A stretch of 25,415 nt of DNA from NCBI GenBank assembly GCA_017415945.1, contig JAFQDR010000069.1, forward strand, positions 1 through 25,415. The letters are read 5' to 3'. The notes below the pieces were generated by a model. It did not search any database, was not told the DNA's origin, and saw only the letters and a program-made list of their open reading frames with translations. Of the stretch, positions 7,445 through 16,491 are shown one piece after another. Made by a program: the position numbers and the translations under genes. Origin of the DNA: Oscillospiraceae bacterium. GTDB taxonomy: Bacteria > Bacillota_A > Clostridia > Oscillospirales > Oscillospiraceae. The first letter of the stretch is position 1. Each line of letters starts with the position of its first letter.

Positions 7445-9277
7445 ATGAGTTCAAAAATTAAAATTCCAAAAGAAAAGCCGAAGTATTCAAAAATTGGCTG
7501 TCTTGTGTGGGCAATCAGAAATTTATGGAAGCTGGACAGGCGATTCGTGTTTTTTATCTTCGCTTCTGTGCCGATAGGGGTCATATCTCCCCTCGTCGGA
7601 TCATATGCTCGAAAATATCTCATCGACAGCATCGGCGCGGGAACGCCCTTTGCCGAACTCGTGTGTATTGTTGTTTTCATTATTCTGGCATATCTTTTGC
7701 TGGATATTTTAGAAAACCTGATTAATACGCGCTGCAACTCGCGGCGTTATTATCCTACGGGTATCTACCAAACCGAGATGAATTATTCACGAAATTATAA
7801 AACCGATTATGAAAACACCGAAAAACAGGATTACCAAAAGATAAACGGTTATGCCTGGGGAGATTCATCGTCCGGAAACTGCGCACCTGAGTTTCTTTGG
7901 AAGGATATTTCCCGTACACTTGTGCATCTCTTGGGTATTATCACGTATTCCTCACTTCTTGCAATGATCAATCCTGTTGTGTTTGCCGTGGTTATTGCTA
8001 TTTCTGTTCTTTCTTATTTTACTACGCTTTGGCAAAACAGATATTACGAAAAGAATAAACATAAGTGGGAAAAGGAAAGCAGAAAAGCGGGGTATCTTGC
8101 AGGTCTTTCCGAAGATTTCCAAGCTGCAAAGGATATCAAGCTTTACGGTCTCGAAGGGTGGCTGAGTCAAATGATGCAGAATTACCGCTCCCATATTCTG
8201 ATGTGGAATAGACGCTGTCATCTGCGTGGGCTGTGGGCATCCATTCTTGCGGGGCTGATGACCTTGATACAGAACGGCGTTGCATATGCAGTATTGATTG
8301 GAATGCTTTTAACGGGAGATCTGTCTGTCGGTGATTTTGTATTCTATTTCGGAATCATCGGAAGCGTTTCAAGTTATCTTCACGGCATTGTGGGAGATGT
8401 CGCACAGTTGAACCGGAGGGCTGACAAGATTTCTTATTATCGTGAATTTTTCGATTATCCCAACAAATTCAATCATGGCAAAGGCTGTGAAATCCCCGCA
8501 AGCGCGGTCAGCATAGAATTGCGTGATGTTTGGTATAAATATGATGGCGCAGAAGACTATACTCTGAAAGGCATCAACCTTACCCTGCAGGCGGGTGAAA
8601 GTCTTGCTCTCGTTGGTATCAACGGAGCGGGAAAAACCACTCTGGTCAAATTAATTTGCGGACTTTACAACCCAACAAAAGGCGAGATTCTGGTGAACGG
8701 TAAGCGGATCGAAGAATATAATATTGAAGAATACTACACGATGATCTCAGCTGTGTTCCAGGAAATACGTCCCCTCTGTGTTACCATGTTTGAATATGTA
8801 GCAAGCGCAGATTTCGACCGGCCTACCGCGAGAGAAGATGCAATAGCTGCTATGAAATCTGCAGGTATTTGGGAGAAGATCGACAGCCTTGAAAACGGTG
8901 TCGACACCCACTTGATGATGGGTATTCACGACGATGGCGTAGATCTGTCGGGCGGCGAGATGCAAAAGTTGGTTTTATCTCGTGCGATTTATAAAAATGG
9001 AAATTTACTCATTCTTGATGAGCCTTCATCTGCACTTGACCCGATTGCAGAAAATAATCTCTACCTGCAGTACAGAAATCTGACACATAACAAAACCTCG
9101 ATCTATATTTCACACCGCTTTGCAAGTACGCGGTTTTGTGATCGTATTGTCTTGCTGGAGGACGGTGTGATAAAAGAAAGCGGCACACACCGCGAATTGA
9201 TGGAACAAAACGGACGGTATGCCTACATGTTTGGCGTACAGGCAAAATATTATAAGGAGGGCGAGATCAATGCGTAA
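7445..9277 (+). CDS. ABC exporter half-transporter, fused permease and ATPase (first subunit)
   Basis: The protein has 610 residues. An N-terminal membrane domain (about 1-345) with hydrophobic helices is fused to a nucleotide-binding domain. Visible motifs are Walker A GINGAGKTT (391-399, K397), Q-loop VFQE, signature DLSGGEMQK (500-508), Walker B LLILDEP with catalytic E526, and H-loop YISHR. All ATPase residues are present. No C39 peptidase domain is present. The ribosome site GAGGGGG precedes ATG 7445. The next exporter overlaps its end by 8 bp, so the two subunits are co-translated and probably form a heterodimer. The preceding two-component operon suggests regulated export of a peptide or lipid-like compound. 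The substrate is unknown. Confidence 0.92.
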   Translation: MSSKIKIPKEKPKYSKIGCLVWAIRNLWKLDRRFVFFIFASVPIGVISPLVGSYARKYLIDSIGAGTPFAELVCIVVFIILAYLLLDILENLINTRCNSRRYYPTGIYQTEMNYSRNYKTDYENTEKQDYQKINGYAWGDSSSGNCAPEFLWKDISRTLVHLLGIITYSSLLAMINPVVFAVVIAISVLSYFTTLWQNRYYEKNKHKWEKESRKAGYLAGLSEDFQAAKDIKLYGLEGWLSQMMQNYRSHILMWNRRCHLRGLWASILAGLMTLIQNGVAYAVLIGMLLTGDLSVGDFVFYFGIIGSVSSYLHGIVGDVAQLNRRADKISYYREFFDYPNKFNHGKGCEIPASAVSIELRDVWYKYDGAEDYTLKGINLTLQAGESLALVGINGAGKTTLVKLICGLYNPTKGEILVNGKRIEEYNIEEYYTMISAVFQEIRPLCVTMFEYVASADFDRPTAREDAIAAMKSAGIWEKIDSLENGVDTHLMMGIHDDGVDLSGGEMQKLVLSRAIYKNGNLLILDEPSSALDPIAENNLYLQYRNLTHNKTSIYISHRFASTRFCDRIVLLEDGVIKESGTHRELMEQNGRYAYMFGVQAKYYKEGEINA

Positions 9278-11078
9278 AGAAAATATTACAAAGCGAGCGT
9301 TCAAGCTCTATCATTCTTTTAACAAGAAGTATTTCCCGCTGTCTTTTTTACAGATCGTTTTTAGTTCGATCTCTCCTTATTTTAATCTTTGGATGTCTGC
9401 AGAGATTGTAACCGCACTTTATGAGGAGCAGGGCAGACAGACAATATTTATGCTTGTTGTTGTTACACTGTTTGGAAATTTGTTTTTTCACATCATGAAT
9501 GCAATGTTGAGTTACACTGTAAACCTGCAGCTTGAAATTCTGAATAACAACGAATCCTTGGCATTTAACAGAAAGACGCTTTCTCTTGATTATGACAAGT
9601 TAGAGGATCCCGAAATAAGAACACTCAGACGCAAAATCCGGGAGAACGGATATATCAACAATTATGGCATCCTTCAAATGCGGGAAACGGTAAATTTATT
9701 GGTGCAAAGCGGAGTTAATATCATGTTCTCGATGATCTTTTTTATTGAAATGATAACAAAGATCGCAACGGTTGGCTTCCAATGGCTTGGACTTGTGTTT
9801 TTACTGGGAATGATTCTCTTTGCTGTTCTGCAGAATTTATGGATGAAGAAGTTCGGTACAATGCATTCAAAATTCTGGATCAGGGTCAGCGACATGATGC
9901 TTCGAGAAAACAGATTGTCCAGAGGAATGTATTGCAGCGGTATGGACAGCAGGATCTATCTCCAGGGCATTATGATTCGAAAAATGGAAGAAAAGCTGAA
10001 CAAAGATCACTTGAAAGCCTTTTCGGAGGGCAACAGCTTTGATTTCAAAATGGGTGTGCCAAATACAATCCTTACTCTGACAAGCACACTGTTTAATTTC
10101 CTTTTGGTATGTTTTTTCTGCACGCTTGGAGCATTTTCGGTTGGCAGTGTTATCAAGTACACGGGATATCTTGAGCGCTTCATGATCGATCTTGCAACGC
10201 TTATCGCAGTCCCGTTCCGAGCTTTTAAAGAAAACGAACAATTTCTTAAGCTATATTTGGAGTATTTCGATATTCCCAATGATATGTATCAAGGCTCTCT
10301 TGCCGTGGAAAAGCGAAGTGACAAGAAATATGATATTGAGTTCAAAAATGTCAGCTTTAAATATGCGGGAAGCGAAAAATATGCTTTGAAGAATGTCAAT
10401 CTGACCTTTAAGGTTGGCGAGCGTCTTGCGGTGGTCGGAATGAACGGCTCGGGAAAGACTACATTTATCAAGCTGATGTGTCGTCTGTATGATCCCACCG
10501 AGGGTGAGATATATATGAACGATTTCAATATCCGAAAATATGATTATCGTCAGTATCTTGATCTTTTTTCGGTTGTCTTTCAAGACTATTCGCTCTTGGC
10601 ACTTCCGCTTGGCAATAATGTATCATCAGCCTCAGCATGGGATACGAAAAAGGCAGAGAGCTGCCTGAAGGAGGTTGGTTTTGGAGAGAGATACGACGAT
10701 ATGCCCAAAAGACTTGAAACGCCAATCTACAAAAATTTCGATGATGAAGGCGTAAATATTTCGGGCGGTGAAGCACAAAAAATTGCTCTTGCCCGCGCGC
10801 TTTACAAAGATTCACCTTTTATCATACTTGATGAACCCACTGCTGCACTTGATCCGATAGCGGAAGCGGAAATATACGCAAAATTTGATGAATTAGTCGG
10901 TGATAAAACTGCTATTTACATCAGCCACCGACTGTCTTCCTGCCGATTCTGTGACAAGATTGTTGTATTCGATAACGGTGAGATCGTACAAGTCGGTTCT
11001 CACAACGAACTGTTAGCCGACGAAAACGGTAAGTATTATGAGCTTTGGACTGCTCAGGCACAATATTATACAACATAA
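9270..11078 (+). CDS. ABC exporter half-transporter, fused permease and ATPase (second subunit)
   Basis: The protein has 602 residues and the same layout as the preceding gene: a membrane domain (about 1-330), then a nucleotide-binding domain. Visible motifs are Walker A GMNGSGKTT (390-398), signature NISGGEAQK (S498), Walker B FIILDEP with E522, and H-loop YISHR. AAGGAGG (9254-9260) lies 9 nt before the ATG at 9270, which overlaps the end of the first subunit. The frame is open to 9219, but that would extend into the neighbour without a ribosome site. Both ATPase sites look competent, so the pair need not be the asymmetric degenerate type. A 12-bp inverted repeat follows the stop. Confidence 0.92.
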   Translation: MRKENITKRAFKLYHSFNKKYFPLSFLQIVFSSISPYFNLWMSAEIVTALYEEQGRQTIFMLVVVTLFGNLFFHIMNAMLSYTVNLQLEILNNNESLAFNRKTLSLDYDKLEDPEIRTLRRKIRENGYINNYGILQMRETVNLLVQSGVNIMFSMIFFIEMITKIATVGFQWLGLVFLLGMILFAVLQNLWMKKFGTMHSKFWIRVSDMMLRENRLSRGMYCSGMDSRIYLQGIMIRKMEEKLNKDHLKAFSEGNSFDFKMGVPNTILTLTSTLFNFLLVCFFCTLGAFSVGSVIKYTGYLERFMIDLATLIAVPFRAFKENEQFLKLYLEYFDIPNDMYQGSLAVEKRSDKKYDIEFKNVSFKYAGSEKYALKNVNLTFKVGERLAVVGMNGSGKTTFIKLMCRLYDPTEGEIYMNDFNIRKYDYRQYLDLFSVVFQDYSLLALPLGNNVSSASAWDTKKAESCLKEVGFGERYDDMPKRLETPIYKNFDDEGVNISGGEAQKIALARALYKDSPFIILDEPTAALDPIAEAEIYAKFDELVGDKTAIYISHRLSSCRFCDKIVVFDNGEIVQVGSHNELLADENGKYYELWTAQAQYYTT

Positions 11079-11081
11079 TAA

Positions 11082-11121
11082 ATGCCGCTTGCATTGACTT
11101 TGCTGTCGTTGCAAGCGGCAT
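11082..11121. repeat. 12-bp perfect inverted repeat after the ABC operon
   Basis: ATGCCGCTTGCA (11082-11093) and TGCAAGCGGCAT (11110-11121) are exact reverse complements with a 16-nt loop, 3 bp after the exporter stop. The stem is GC-rich and stable, but neither strand has a T-tract. It may be an RNA-stabilising 3' hairpin or a weak terminator. Confidence 0.6.
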
Positions 11122-11265
11122 AACGCTATTCTCAAAAGGATATATAATTTTCGATCGATTATATTATGTTTGGTGGTAAATGCAAAGTAAAAATTTCTTG
11201 CTCACTATGTAAAAATATTAAAAATTATTTCACTGCAATTATGTCGAAAAACAAAATAACTAATC

Positions 11266-11294
11266 TTTACAAATCAAGAATAATAGTATATAAT
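11266..11294 (+). promoter_or_regulatory. Promoter of the small lipoprotein gene
   Basis: TTTACA (11266-11271) and TATAAT (11289-11294) are spaced 17 bp apart, in very AT-rich sequence about 50 bp before the ATG at 11345. The preceding 11122-11265 stretch shows no gene. Confidence 0.75.
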
Positions 11295-11344
11295 ATAAAT
11301 TAACACAATAATTCGATAAAGTAAAAGAAAGCTGTGATACCGCC

Positions 11345-11926
11345 ATGAAAAAAGCTGCCGCATTTTTGATTGCTCTGCTTATGATGCTTAACTCATGTCA
11401 AATTCAAGAGGAGCGTGCAAAAGCGCTTCAAATCAATGAAGCAAAAATCGAAGCAATATTCGAGATGCTCACTCCAATTGCCGATGATCTGTGCAGAGCA
11501 TGGGAGATTGTCGAAGGGGGCGAAACAGATATGACGGTCGAGGCACTCAGCGAAAACTTGAATCTCTCTGCCGATGAGCTTACAGAGGGTGTGATCTATG
11601 TATATACAGCTCTCAGCGGCGCCGCTCAGGAAACGGTTGCCGAGGCTCAGCGCGCTTATCTCAAGAAACAGGTAAACACATGTCTTGCTCTTCACAGCTC
11701 CGAGCTTGTGTGGATTGTCAGCTGTTCATATAAAAATTCGGGAGCATTTGAACCGATTGAAGAGTGCTTGATTGAAGCCGAAGCTTCTGTTAATGATATG
11801 ACGCGAAAGAGCGATAAGCTGAGTCAAAAAATAAAAGACTGCCGTGAGCTCTTTCGGCTCTGCAGTCAGCCATCGGATAATTACGAAACCAGCATATCAC
11901 GGATAAAAGTACTGCTCGAATTATAA
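11345..11926 (+). CDS. Small predicted lipoprotein of unknown function
   Basis: The protein has 193 residues. It starts with a lipoprotein signal: KK, a hydrophobic stretch (AAAFLIALLMML), then a lipobox ending LNSC with C18 as the predicted lipidated residue. The mature part is mainly helical and acidic, with a few cysteines (for example C133 in WIVSCSYKN). I do not recognise the family. It should sit on the outer face of the membrane. The ribosome site is weak (GAAAG). It has its own promoter and a strong hairpin after it, so it is probably monocistronic. Its position after the exporter pair may be coincidence. It does not look like a bacteriocin precursor. Confidence 0.75.
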   Translation: MKKAAAFLIALLMMLNSCQIQEERAKALQINEAKIEAIFEMLTPIADDLCRAWEIVEGGETDMTVEALSENLNLSADELTEGVIYVYTALSGAAQETVAEAQRAYLKKQVNTCLALHSSELVWIVSCSYKNSGAFEPIEECLIEAEASVNDMTRKSDKLSQKIKDCRELFRLCSQPSDNYETSISRIKVLLEL

Positions 11927-11944
11927 AAAAAGCAAAAATAATAC

Positions 11945-11981
11945 GCAAAACAGGCATATCGCGGTGATGTGCCTGTTTTGC
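11945..11981. terminator. Bidirectional terminator between converging genes
   Basis: GCAAAACAGGCA (11945-11956) and TGCCTGTTTTGC (11970-11981) form a perfect 12-bp stem with a 13-nt loop. It lies between the lipoprotein gene (plus, ends 11926) and the binding-protein relic (minus, ends 11991). T-rich sequence follows on the minus side and more weakly on the plus side. Confidence 0.75.
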
Positions 11982-11990
11982 TGTTTGCAG

Positions 11991-12809
11991 TTAATCAGAA
12001 TAGCTGTCGAGGAATTTATCAAGAGCTTTTTGCGCCTGCTTGTTGATCTTCTCGAATGCACTTGCAACATCTGTTTTACCGCTGGATTCAAGGTTCTGAA
12101 TCTGGCTGCGGACACCGCCGAAATCAAGAAAGTAGCCGATATCGAAGAATTTGCTGTCGAAGATGATATCAAGAATCTTTTTGGATTCTTCGTCGCGTAC
12201 CGACTTCTCGTTGAGACAGGTTTCGTAGAAGGCTTCTTTGACTGTGTAGGTGGATTCGGCAGCCATAGCTTCAATGATGAGACCACTCATATCTGCGTTG
12301 CATGTAGTGGGGAAGACAACCATGAAAGAAGTATGTTCGGGAAGCGTGTAGTAGCGATCCTGATTTTCGTCCAGCTTGGGATAGGGAAGTACACCGAAGT
12401 CTGTTTCCATGGCGCGGAAATCACGGGGAATCGGCTCAAAGGTCGAGGAACGCATGAGAGCTCCGCCTGCTGCAAACCAGGAGGATACTGCAGGCCAACC
12501 ATTGGCGGTTGCATAAGAATCAGCCATAAGTGTTTTGCTTGCATCTGTGGAGATGGTGAGTGCTGTGGTTGCCAGTGTGACATTACGCTCGGCAGAAAGA
12601 GCAAGTGAGGGCTCTCCGTTATTCATTGTTGTTACTCTGCGAAGCTTTGCACGTTCAAGACCAGCTACAGTCTCGACGATGTTCTCGGTTTGTGTTTGGG
12701 TTTCGGACTGATTCTGCATTTTTCTGTCGGATGCCTGATCGGATGCGCAGGATGTTAAAAGAGTCAATACAAGAGCTGCGCTGAGGAGTGTCAAGTTCAA
12801 TTATTTCAT
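11991..12809 (-). pseudogene. Solute-binding lipoprotein with a nonsense codon and internal deletion
   Basis: This is a relic of an extracellular solute-binding lipoprotein of a sugar ABC importer. On the minus strand AGGAGG (12815-12820) is followed by ATG (12807-12809), AAA, then TAA (12801-12803). The third codon is thus a stop. After it the frame continues with LNLTLLSAALVLTLLTSC, a lipoprotein signal. The first 50 residues then join directly to text typical of the C-terminal half of these proteins (SSTFEPIPRDFRAMETDFG, VLPYPKLDENQDRYY). Complete relatives are roughly twice as long, so the middle, including most of the first lobe, is missing. A TTG at 12800 could in principle restart, but it is 14 nt from the ribosome site. 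No permease genes are nearby. Confidence 0.8.
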
Positions 12810-12842
12810 AAGTGCCTCCTGTAGATAATCTATTTATTTATC

Positions 12843-12870
12843 ATTATACAATAAAAACACTATAAAACAA
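12843..12870 (-). promoter_or_regulatory. Promoter of the solute-binding protein relic
   Basis: On the minus strand TATAAT (12843-12848) is preceded at 16 bp by TTGTTT (12865-12870). A better TTGACA at 12872-12877 is 23 bp away, too far for normal use. The two direct repeats at 12876-12905 end immediately upstream. Confidence 0.5.
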
Positions 12871-12875
12871 TTGTC

Positions 12876-12905
12876 AAATCGTGCGTTAGCATTGTAAATC
12901 GTGCG
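12876..12905 (-). promoter_or_regulatory. Tandem 10-bp direct repeats, candidate operator
   Basis: AAATCGTGCG occurs at 12876-12885 and again at 12896-12905, exactly 20 bp apart (two helical turns). The similarity extends on the left as TTGT(C). On the minus strand this reads CGCACGATTT twice, with the second copy about 5 bp before the -35. Tandem sites about 20 bp apart beside the -35 are typical of AraC-type activators, and an AraC regulator gene lies at 18287-19108. Confidence 0.55.
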
Positions 12906-12927
12906 AAATTACAGTGCCTTTGTGATT

Positions 12928-14289
12928 TTATTCAAATAATTCCGCGGCATTGTGATAACATACATCAGTAAGCAGTTTATCGGTGTATTGATCGTTGGGG
13001 AATTCGCTTCCGTCAATCCATTTACCGATCACCGAACAGAAAATTCTGCGGAAATAATCGTGGCGTGCATAAGAAAGGAAGCTTCGTGAGTCGGTCAGCA
13101 TGCCAAGAAAGGTACCGAGATGAGCGGTCGATGCCACTGTGCGGATAACTTCTTCAATACCATCTTTATGATCGCAGAACCACCAGGCAGTTCCGCATAT
13201 TACCTGAGGGAAACATCCTGCAATAACAGAAAATGCGGCATTCTGGGTCGGATTAAGTGTATAGAGTACCGTTCTGGGGATACCACCGCTCTCCTGAATC
13301 GCATCAAGTAGGCGAAGTATATCCTCTACGGGAATAAGGCTGCTCATGCAGTCAGCCCCCGAATCGGGTCCAAGAAGACGGTAAATTGAAGAATTCACAT
13401 TGCGCAGACTGGCAAGATGCCACTGCATGGTCATGCCGCGTTTGTAATATTCAATCGCAAGAAAGACATAAATATATCCTATTAAACCGTGAAGCGTCTC
13501 ATGGCTCAATGTTTCACCCTTCATGCATTTGGAAAAGGACAGTGCCGCCTCCGCATCATCAGCGACACGGTTGGGGAAGAGCTTGGTTCCGATATCGCTG
13601 AAACGGCATCCATGAGCGACAAAATAATCCATGCGTGCGATTACCGCTGCCTTAAAGCTGTCAAGATCTCTAATCGAGATTCCAGAAACAAAACTCAGCT
13701 CGCGCAGATATGCCGGGTATCCCTCCGCCTGCATATCGAGCAGCCTGTCGCAGCGGAATGTGGGCAGAACTTTTACGGGAAATGATGTATCAGCAGCAAT
13801 TTTCTCATGGTAGGAAAGAGAATCAAGGATGTCATCGGTGGTGGCTAGTGCGCGGACATTGGAATTTATGATCAGACTGCGGGGAGACATATCTTCGGAT
13901 TTTATCTTGAGATTGGCAGTAATCCAAATTTCATTTGCCGTATCCGGATTCAGTGGCTTGGTGATGCCGAAATATCGTTCCAGCTCAGCCTGTGTCCAGT
14001 GATAAAGGGGATTTCCGGCTGCTGTTGCGATGGCAGCGGCATATGCTTCAAATTTTTCCTTCCATGTGGAAGCTCCGGTGATATATTTTTCATCAATGCC
14101 GTATTCACGCATGAGACGCCACTTGTAATGATCATGTCCCAACCATATTTCACCAATGTTGTCAAAGGGATAATTCTCAAAAATTTCTTTCGGGGAGAGA
14201 TGGCAATGATAATCTGCGATCGGCAGATCTTTTACCCTCCTGTAGAGAGATCTCGCGGTGTCTGATGTCAAAAGCCAGTTGTCTTTCAT
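12928..14289 (-). CDS. uxaC: Uronate (glucuronate/galacturonate) isomerase
   Basis: The protein has 453 residues, close to the usual 465-470. It converts D-glucuronate to D-fructuronate and D-galacturonate to D-tagaturonate, the first step of cytoplasmic uronate catabolism. The family is in the amidohydrolase superfamily. The metal-binding HxH is seen as DYHCHLSP (H28, H30), and other landmarks are IWLGHDHYKWR, ATTDD, and LTDSRSFLSYARHDYFRRI near the end. GGAAGG lies at the end of the upstream dehydrogenase gene, 6 bp away, so the two are translationally linked. It is the last intact gene of a minus-strand operon starting at 18123. The product can be reduced by the SDR encoded at 17305-18123. 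Confidence 0.95.
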   Translation of the reverse strand: MKDNWLLTSDTARSLYRRVKDLPIADYHCHLSPKEIFENYPFDNIGEIWLGHDHYKWRLMREYGIDEKYITGASTWKEKFEAYAAAIATAAGNPLYHWTQAELERYFGITKPLNPDTANEIWITANLKIKSEDMSPRSLIINSNVRALATTDDILDSLSYHEKIAADTSFPVKVLPTFRCDRLLDMQAEGYPAYLRELSFVSGISIRDLDSFKAAVIARMDYFVAHGCRFSDIGTKLFPNRVADDAEAALSFSKCMKGETLSHETLHGLIGYIYVFLAIEYYKRGMTMQWHLASLRNVNSSIYRLLGPDSGADCMSSLIPVEDILRLLDAIQESGGIPRTVLYTLNPTQNAAFSVIAGCFPQVICGTAWWFCDHKDGIEEVIRTVASTAHLGTFLGMLTDSRSFLSYARHDYFRRIFCSVIGKWIDGSEFPNDQYTDKLLTDVCYHNAAELFE

Positions 14290-14295
14290 AATAAA

Positions 14296-15381
14296 CTATC
14301 CTTCCTTCCATTCCAGAGAGAAGGGAATATGCAGCCTGCGGCAGATATCCTTCAGCTCATCGATGGTCTTTTCATTTGCGGGAATACCCTGTCTGCGGAC
14401 ACGTTCTGCCGATTCAGCTTCCTTCTCCCCGTGGATATAAATGCGTTTTCCTTCTTCAATTGGCGGAGCATTACGGATATCTTCTAATATGCGGGAGCAC
14501 TCACAGCGCAGCTTTTCGGGATTTCCGAATAAATTGTAGTTCATTGCAATAAACGCATGTCCGGAATCGGCAATTCCGTCTTTGGTGTAGGATTCATAGG
14601 AGGGTACCCCGCATGAGAGCAAAGAGCTGAATAGCTCACAGATCATGCCAAAGCCATACCCTTTATGACCTCCGCAGATCTCTCCCGCGCCTCCAAGAGG
14701 AAGAATGCCGCCCCCCTTTTTGCCGGAAATGTTATCTATAATCAAGCTCGGATCGCGGCACACATTGCCGTCGGTATCAACCGCCCAGCCGTCGGGAAGC
14801 TCTTTGCCAGCCTTGCGGTATACTTCCAGTTTTCCGCGCGGTACCACTGTAGTAGCGCTGTCAAAGCAGAAGGGAACAGGATCGGCGGGAAATGCCATGG
14901 CGATTGGATTGGTACCGAGCATTGCCCTTGAGCCGTTTGTCGGTACCATAATCGCTTCGGAATTGGTCATTGCAGAACCAATGAGACCTTTTTCAGCAGC
15001 CATGCGCGCATAATAACCTGCGATACCGAAATGGTTGGAATTGCGTACCGTTACAATGCCGAAGCCGTTCTTCTCTGCTTTGTTAATGGCAAGATTCATC
15101 GCCTCAATGCTGATGAGCTGTCCCATTGCCTGATGCGCATCGATTACAGCAGAGAGGGACGTCTCATGAATAATTTCGGGTTCTGCATTGGGAATTACCA
15201 TTTTTGTAAGGATCGCTTCATCATATCGGATCATGCGTTGAATACCGTGAGATTCGATACCTGCAAGATCAGCGGTAAGCAGAGCATCGGTGATCCTCAG
15301 GCTGTCCCTTTCGCAAAAACCGTATGCAAGAAAAATGTTTCTGATCAGATATACGGTTGATTCAAATGCTGCATATACCAT
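14296..15381 (-). CDS. Ldh-family (malate/L-lactate/ureidoglycolate dehydrogenase type) oxidoreductase
   Basis: The protein has 361 residues. It is an NAD(P)-dependent 2-hydroxyacid dehydrogenase of the type-2 malate/L-lactate dehydrogenase family. Landmarks are SHGIQRM (44-50), the catalytic NSNHFGIAGYY (H117), TNPIAMAFPA and GGHKGYGFGMICE. The exact substrate cannot be read from sequence. Relatives use sulfolactate, ureidoglycolate, diketogulonate and similar acids, and its neighbours suggest a sugar-acid substrate. I prefer the ATG at 15381 because AGGTGAG lies 8 nt upstream. A GTG at 15393 in frame is possible. The start overlaps the end of the Gfo/Idh/MocA gene by 20 bp, indicating coupled translation. 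It is 6 bp before uxaC. Confidence 0.88.
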   Translation of the reverse strand: MVYAAFESTVYLIRNIFLAYGFCERDSLRITDALLTADLAGIESHGIQRMIRYDEAILTKMVIPNAEPEIIHETSLSAVIDAHQAMGQLISIEAMNLAINKAEKNGFGIVTVRNSNHFGIAGYYARMAAEKGLIGSAMTNSEAIMVPTNGSRAMLGTNPIAMAFPADPVPFCFDSATTVVPRGKLEVYRKAGKELPDGWAVDTDGNVCRDPSLIIDNISGKKGGGILPLGGAGEICGGHKGYGFGMICELFSSLLSCGVPSYESYTKDGIADSGHAFIAMNYNLFGNPEKLRCECSRILEDIRNAPPIEEGKRIYIHGEKEAESAERVRRQGIPANEKTIDELKDICRRLHIPFSLEWKEG

Positions 15382-16480
15382 TATTTTTCTCACCTATATT
15401 CGCATGAATTCGAACAGCTTCAGCCTGTACCCGTACACCGAGCTCAGCAGCAGCAAAAGCATGTTCCTGAGTCATGGCATTTTCGGTGCGGTTCAGACAG
15501 TCGAGAATCAGCTCGCCAAAGAAGGGAAAGCCTACCGTTCCTGCCGCCGAGATGTGCCGTTCACTCTGATGATCCACCAGATAAATCTGATCTCCCTCAG
15601 CCTGACGTGCAACATCGATATACTTTCGTACCTCAATAAAGCCTGCTGTCCCAAGTATAAAAAGTCTGCCGTCACCCCATGCACCAAGCCCGTCCGGATT
15701 CAGCCAGTCGACGCGTAGATACTGTGCAGCACCGTTCTCACCAATCAGGTTTGCCTCGCCAAAGTCATCGAAGTCGGGATTCTGAGGACGGGTATAGTTG
15801 CAGAGATGAGACGACACAATTTTTGCTGATCTGTTGCCGCTGTAATAGAGGAACTGTTCGATCTGGTGACTGCCCAGATCGCAGAGAATACCGCCCGACA
15901 TCTCACGGCTCCAGAACCAGTCCGGGCGCTCATCGGGAGAGAGTCGGTGAGGCGCCAGATTGATCACCTGAACCACATTTCCGATGGCGCCCTCTTTGAT
16001 GAGCTGTCCTGTCAGCACAGCGCTCTCCACATGAAGCCGTTCGCTGTAATAAACCATATACTTGCGTCGGGTGCGAGTCACTGCTTCTCTGGCAAGTGAA
16101 AGCTGCCCCAAGGTAGTCAGCGGTGCTTTGTCAGTAAAATAATCCTTGCCTGAATCCATAACTTTAATGCCAAGCTCGCAGCGCTCACATGGAATCGCCG
16201 CTGCTGCAATCATTTGAATAGAGGAATCCTCCAGCAATGCATCGAAGTTATCTGCTACCGGAATATCAGGATATACTTTAAGGAAGGCAGCAACCTTCTT
16301 CGGGTTGGGATCATACACACCGCAGCAAACAGCACCTGCTTCAATCAGACCGTTGCACATGCCATAAATATGCCCATGGTCGAGTGCGGCAGCGGCAAAG
16401 CGAAATTCTCCAGGTTTTACAACAGGATTGGCTTTGCCTTTTGGGGCGTAGTTAATACCACTGCTTTTCTGATGTGACAT
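15362..16480 (-). CDS. Gfo/Idh/MocA-family oxidoreductase
   Basis: The protein has 372 residues. The N-terminal Rossmann part begins at about residue 25 after a polar extension (FRFAAAALDHGHIYGM). The nucleotide-loop helix precedes CGVYDPNPKKV. DKAPL at 117-121 is the equivalent of the EKPL motif. The C-terminal domain has GGILCDLGSHQIEQFLYY (196-213), where the usual GxHxxD ends in E rather than D (H205, E208). Such enzymes oxidise or epimerise sugars and inositols with bound NAD. The substrate is unknown but likely a sugar or sugar acid. AGGAGG precedes ATG 16480. It lies 11 bp after the TIM-barrel gene and overlaps the dehydrogenase gene. Confidence 0.9.
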   Translation of the reverse strand: MSHQKSSGINYAPKGKANPVVKPGEFRFAAAALDHGHIYGMCNGLIEAGAVCCGVYDPNPKKVAAFLKVYPDIPVADNFDALLEDSSIQMIAAAAIPCERCELGIKVMDSGKDYFTDKAPLTTLGQLSLAREAVTRTRRKYMVYYSERLHVESAVLTGQLIKEGAIGNVVQVINLAPHRLSPDERPDWFWSREMSGGILCDLGSHQIEQFLYYSGNRSAKIVSSHLCNYTRPQNPDFDDFGEANLIGENGAAQYLRVDWLNPDGLGAWGDGRLFILGTAGFIEVRKYIDVARQAEGDQIYLVDHQSERHISAAGTVGFPFFGELILDCLNRTENAMTQEHAFAAAELGVRVQAEAVRIHANIGEKNNGICSI

Positions 16481-16491
16481 AATAGACCTCC

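Noticed and set aside
7445..11121. Bacteriocin export cluster with a precursor peptide
   Set aside because: No short double-glycine leader peptide or modification enzyme was found, and neither exporter has a C39 peptidase domain. The small lipoprotein does not resemble a precursor.
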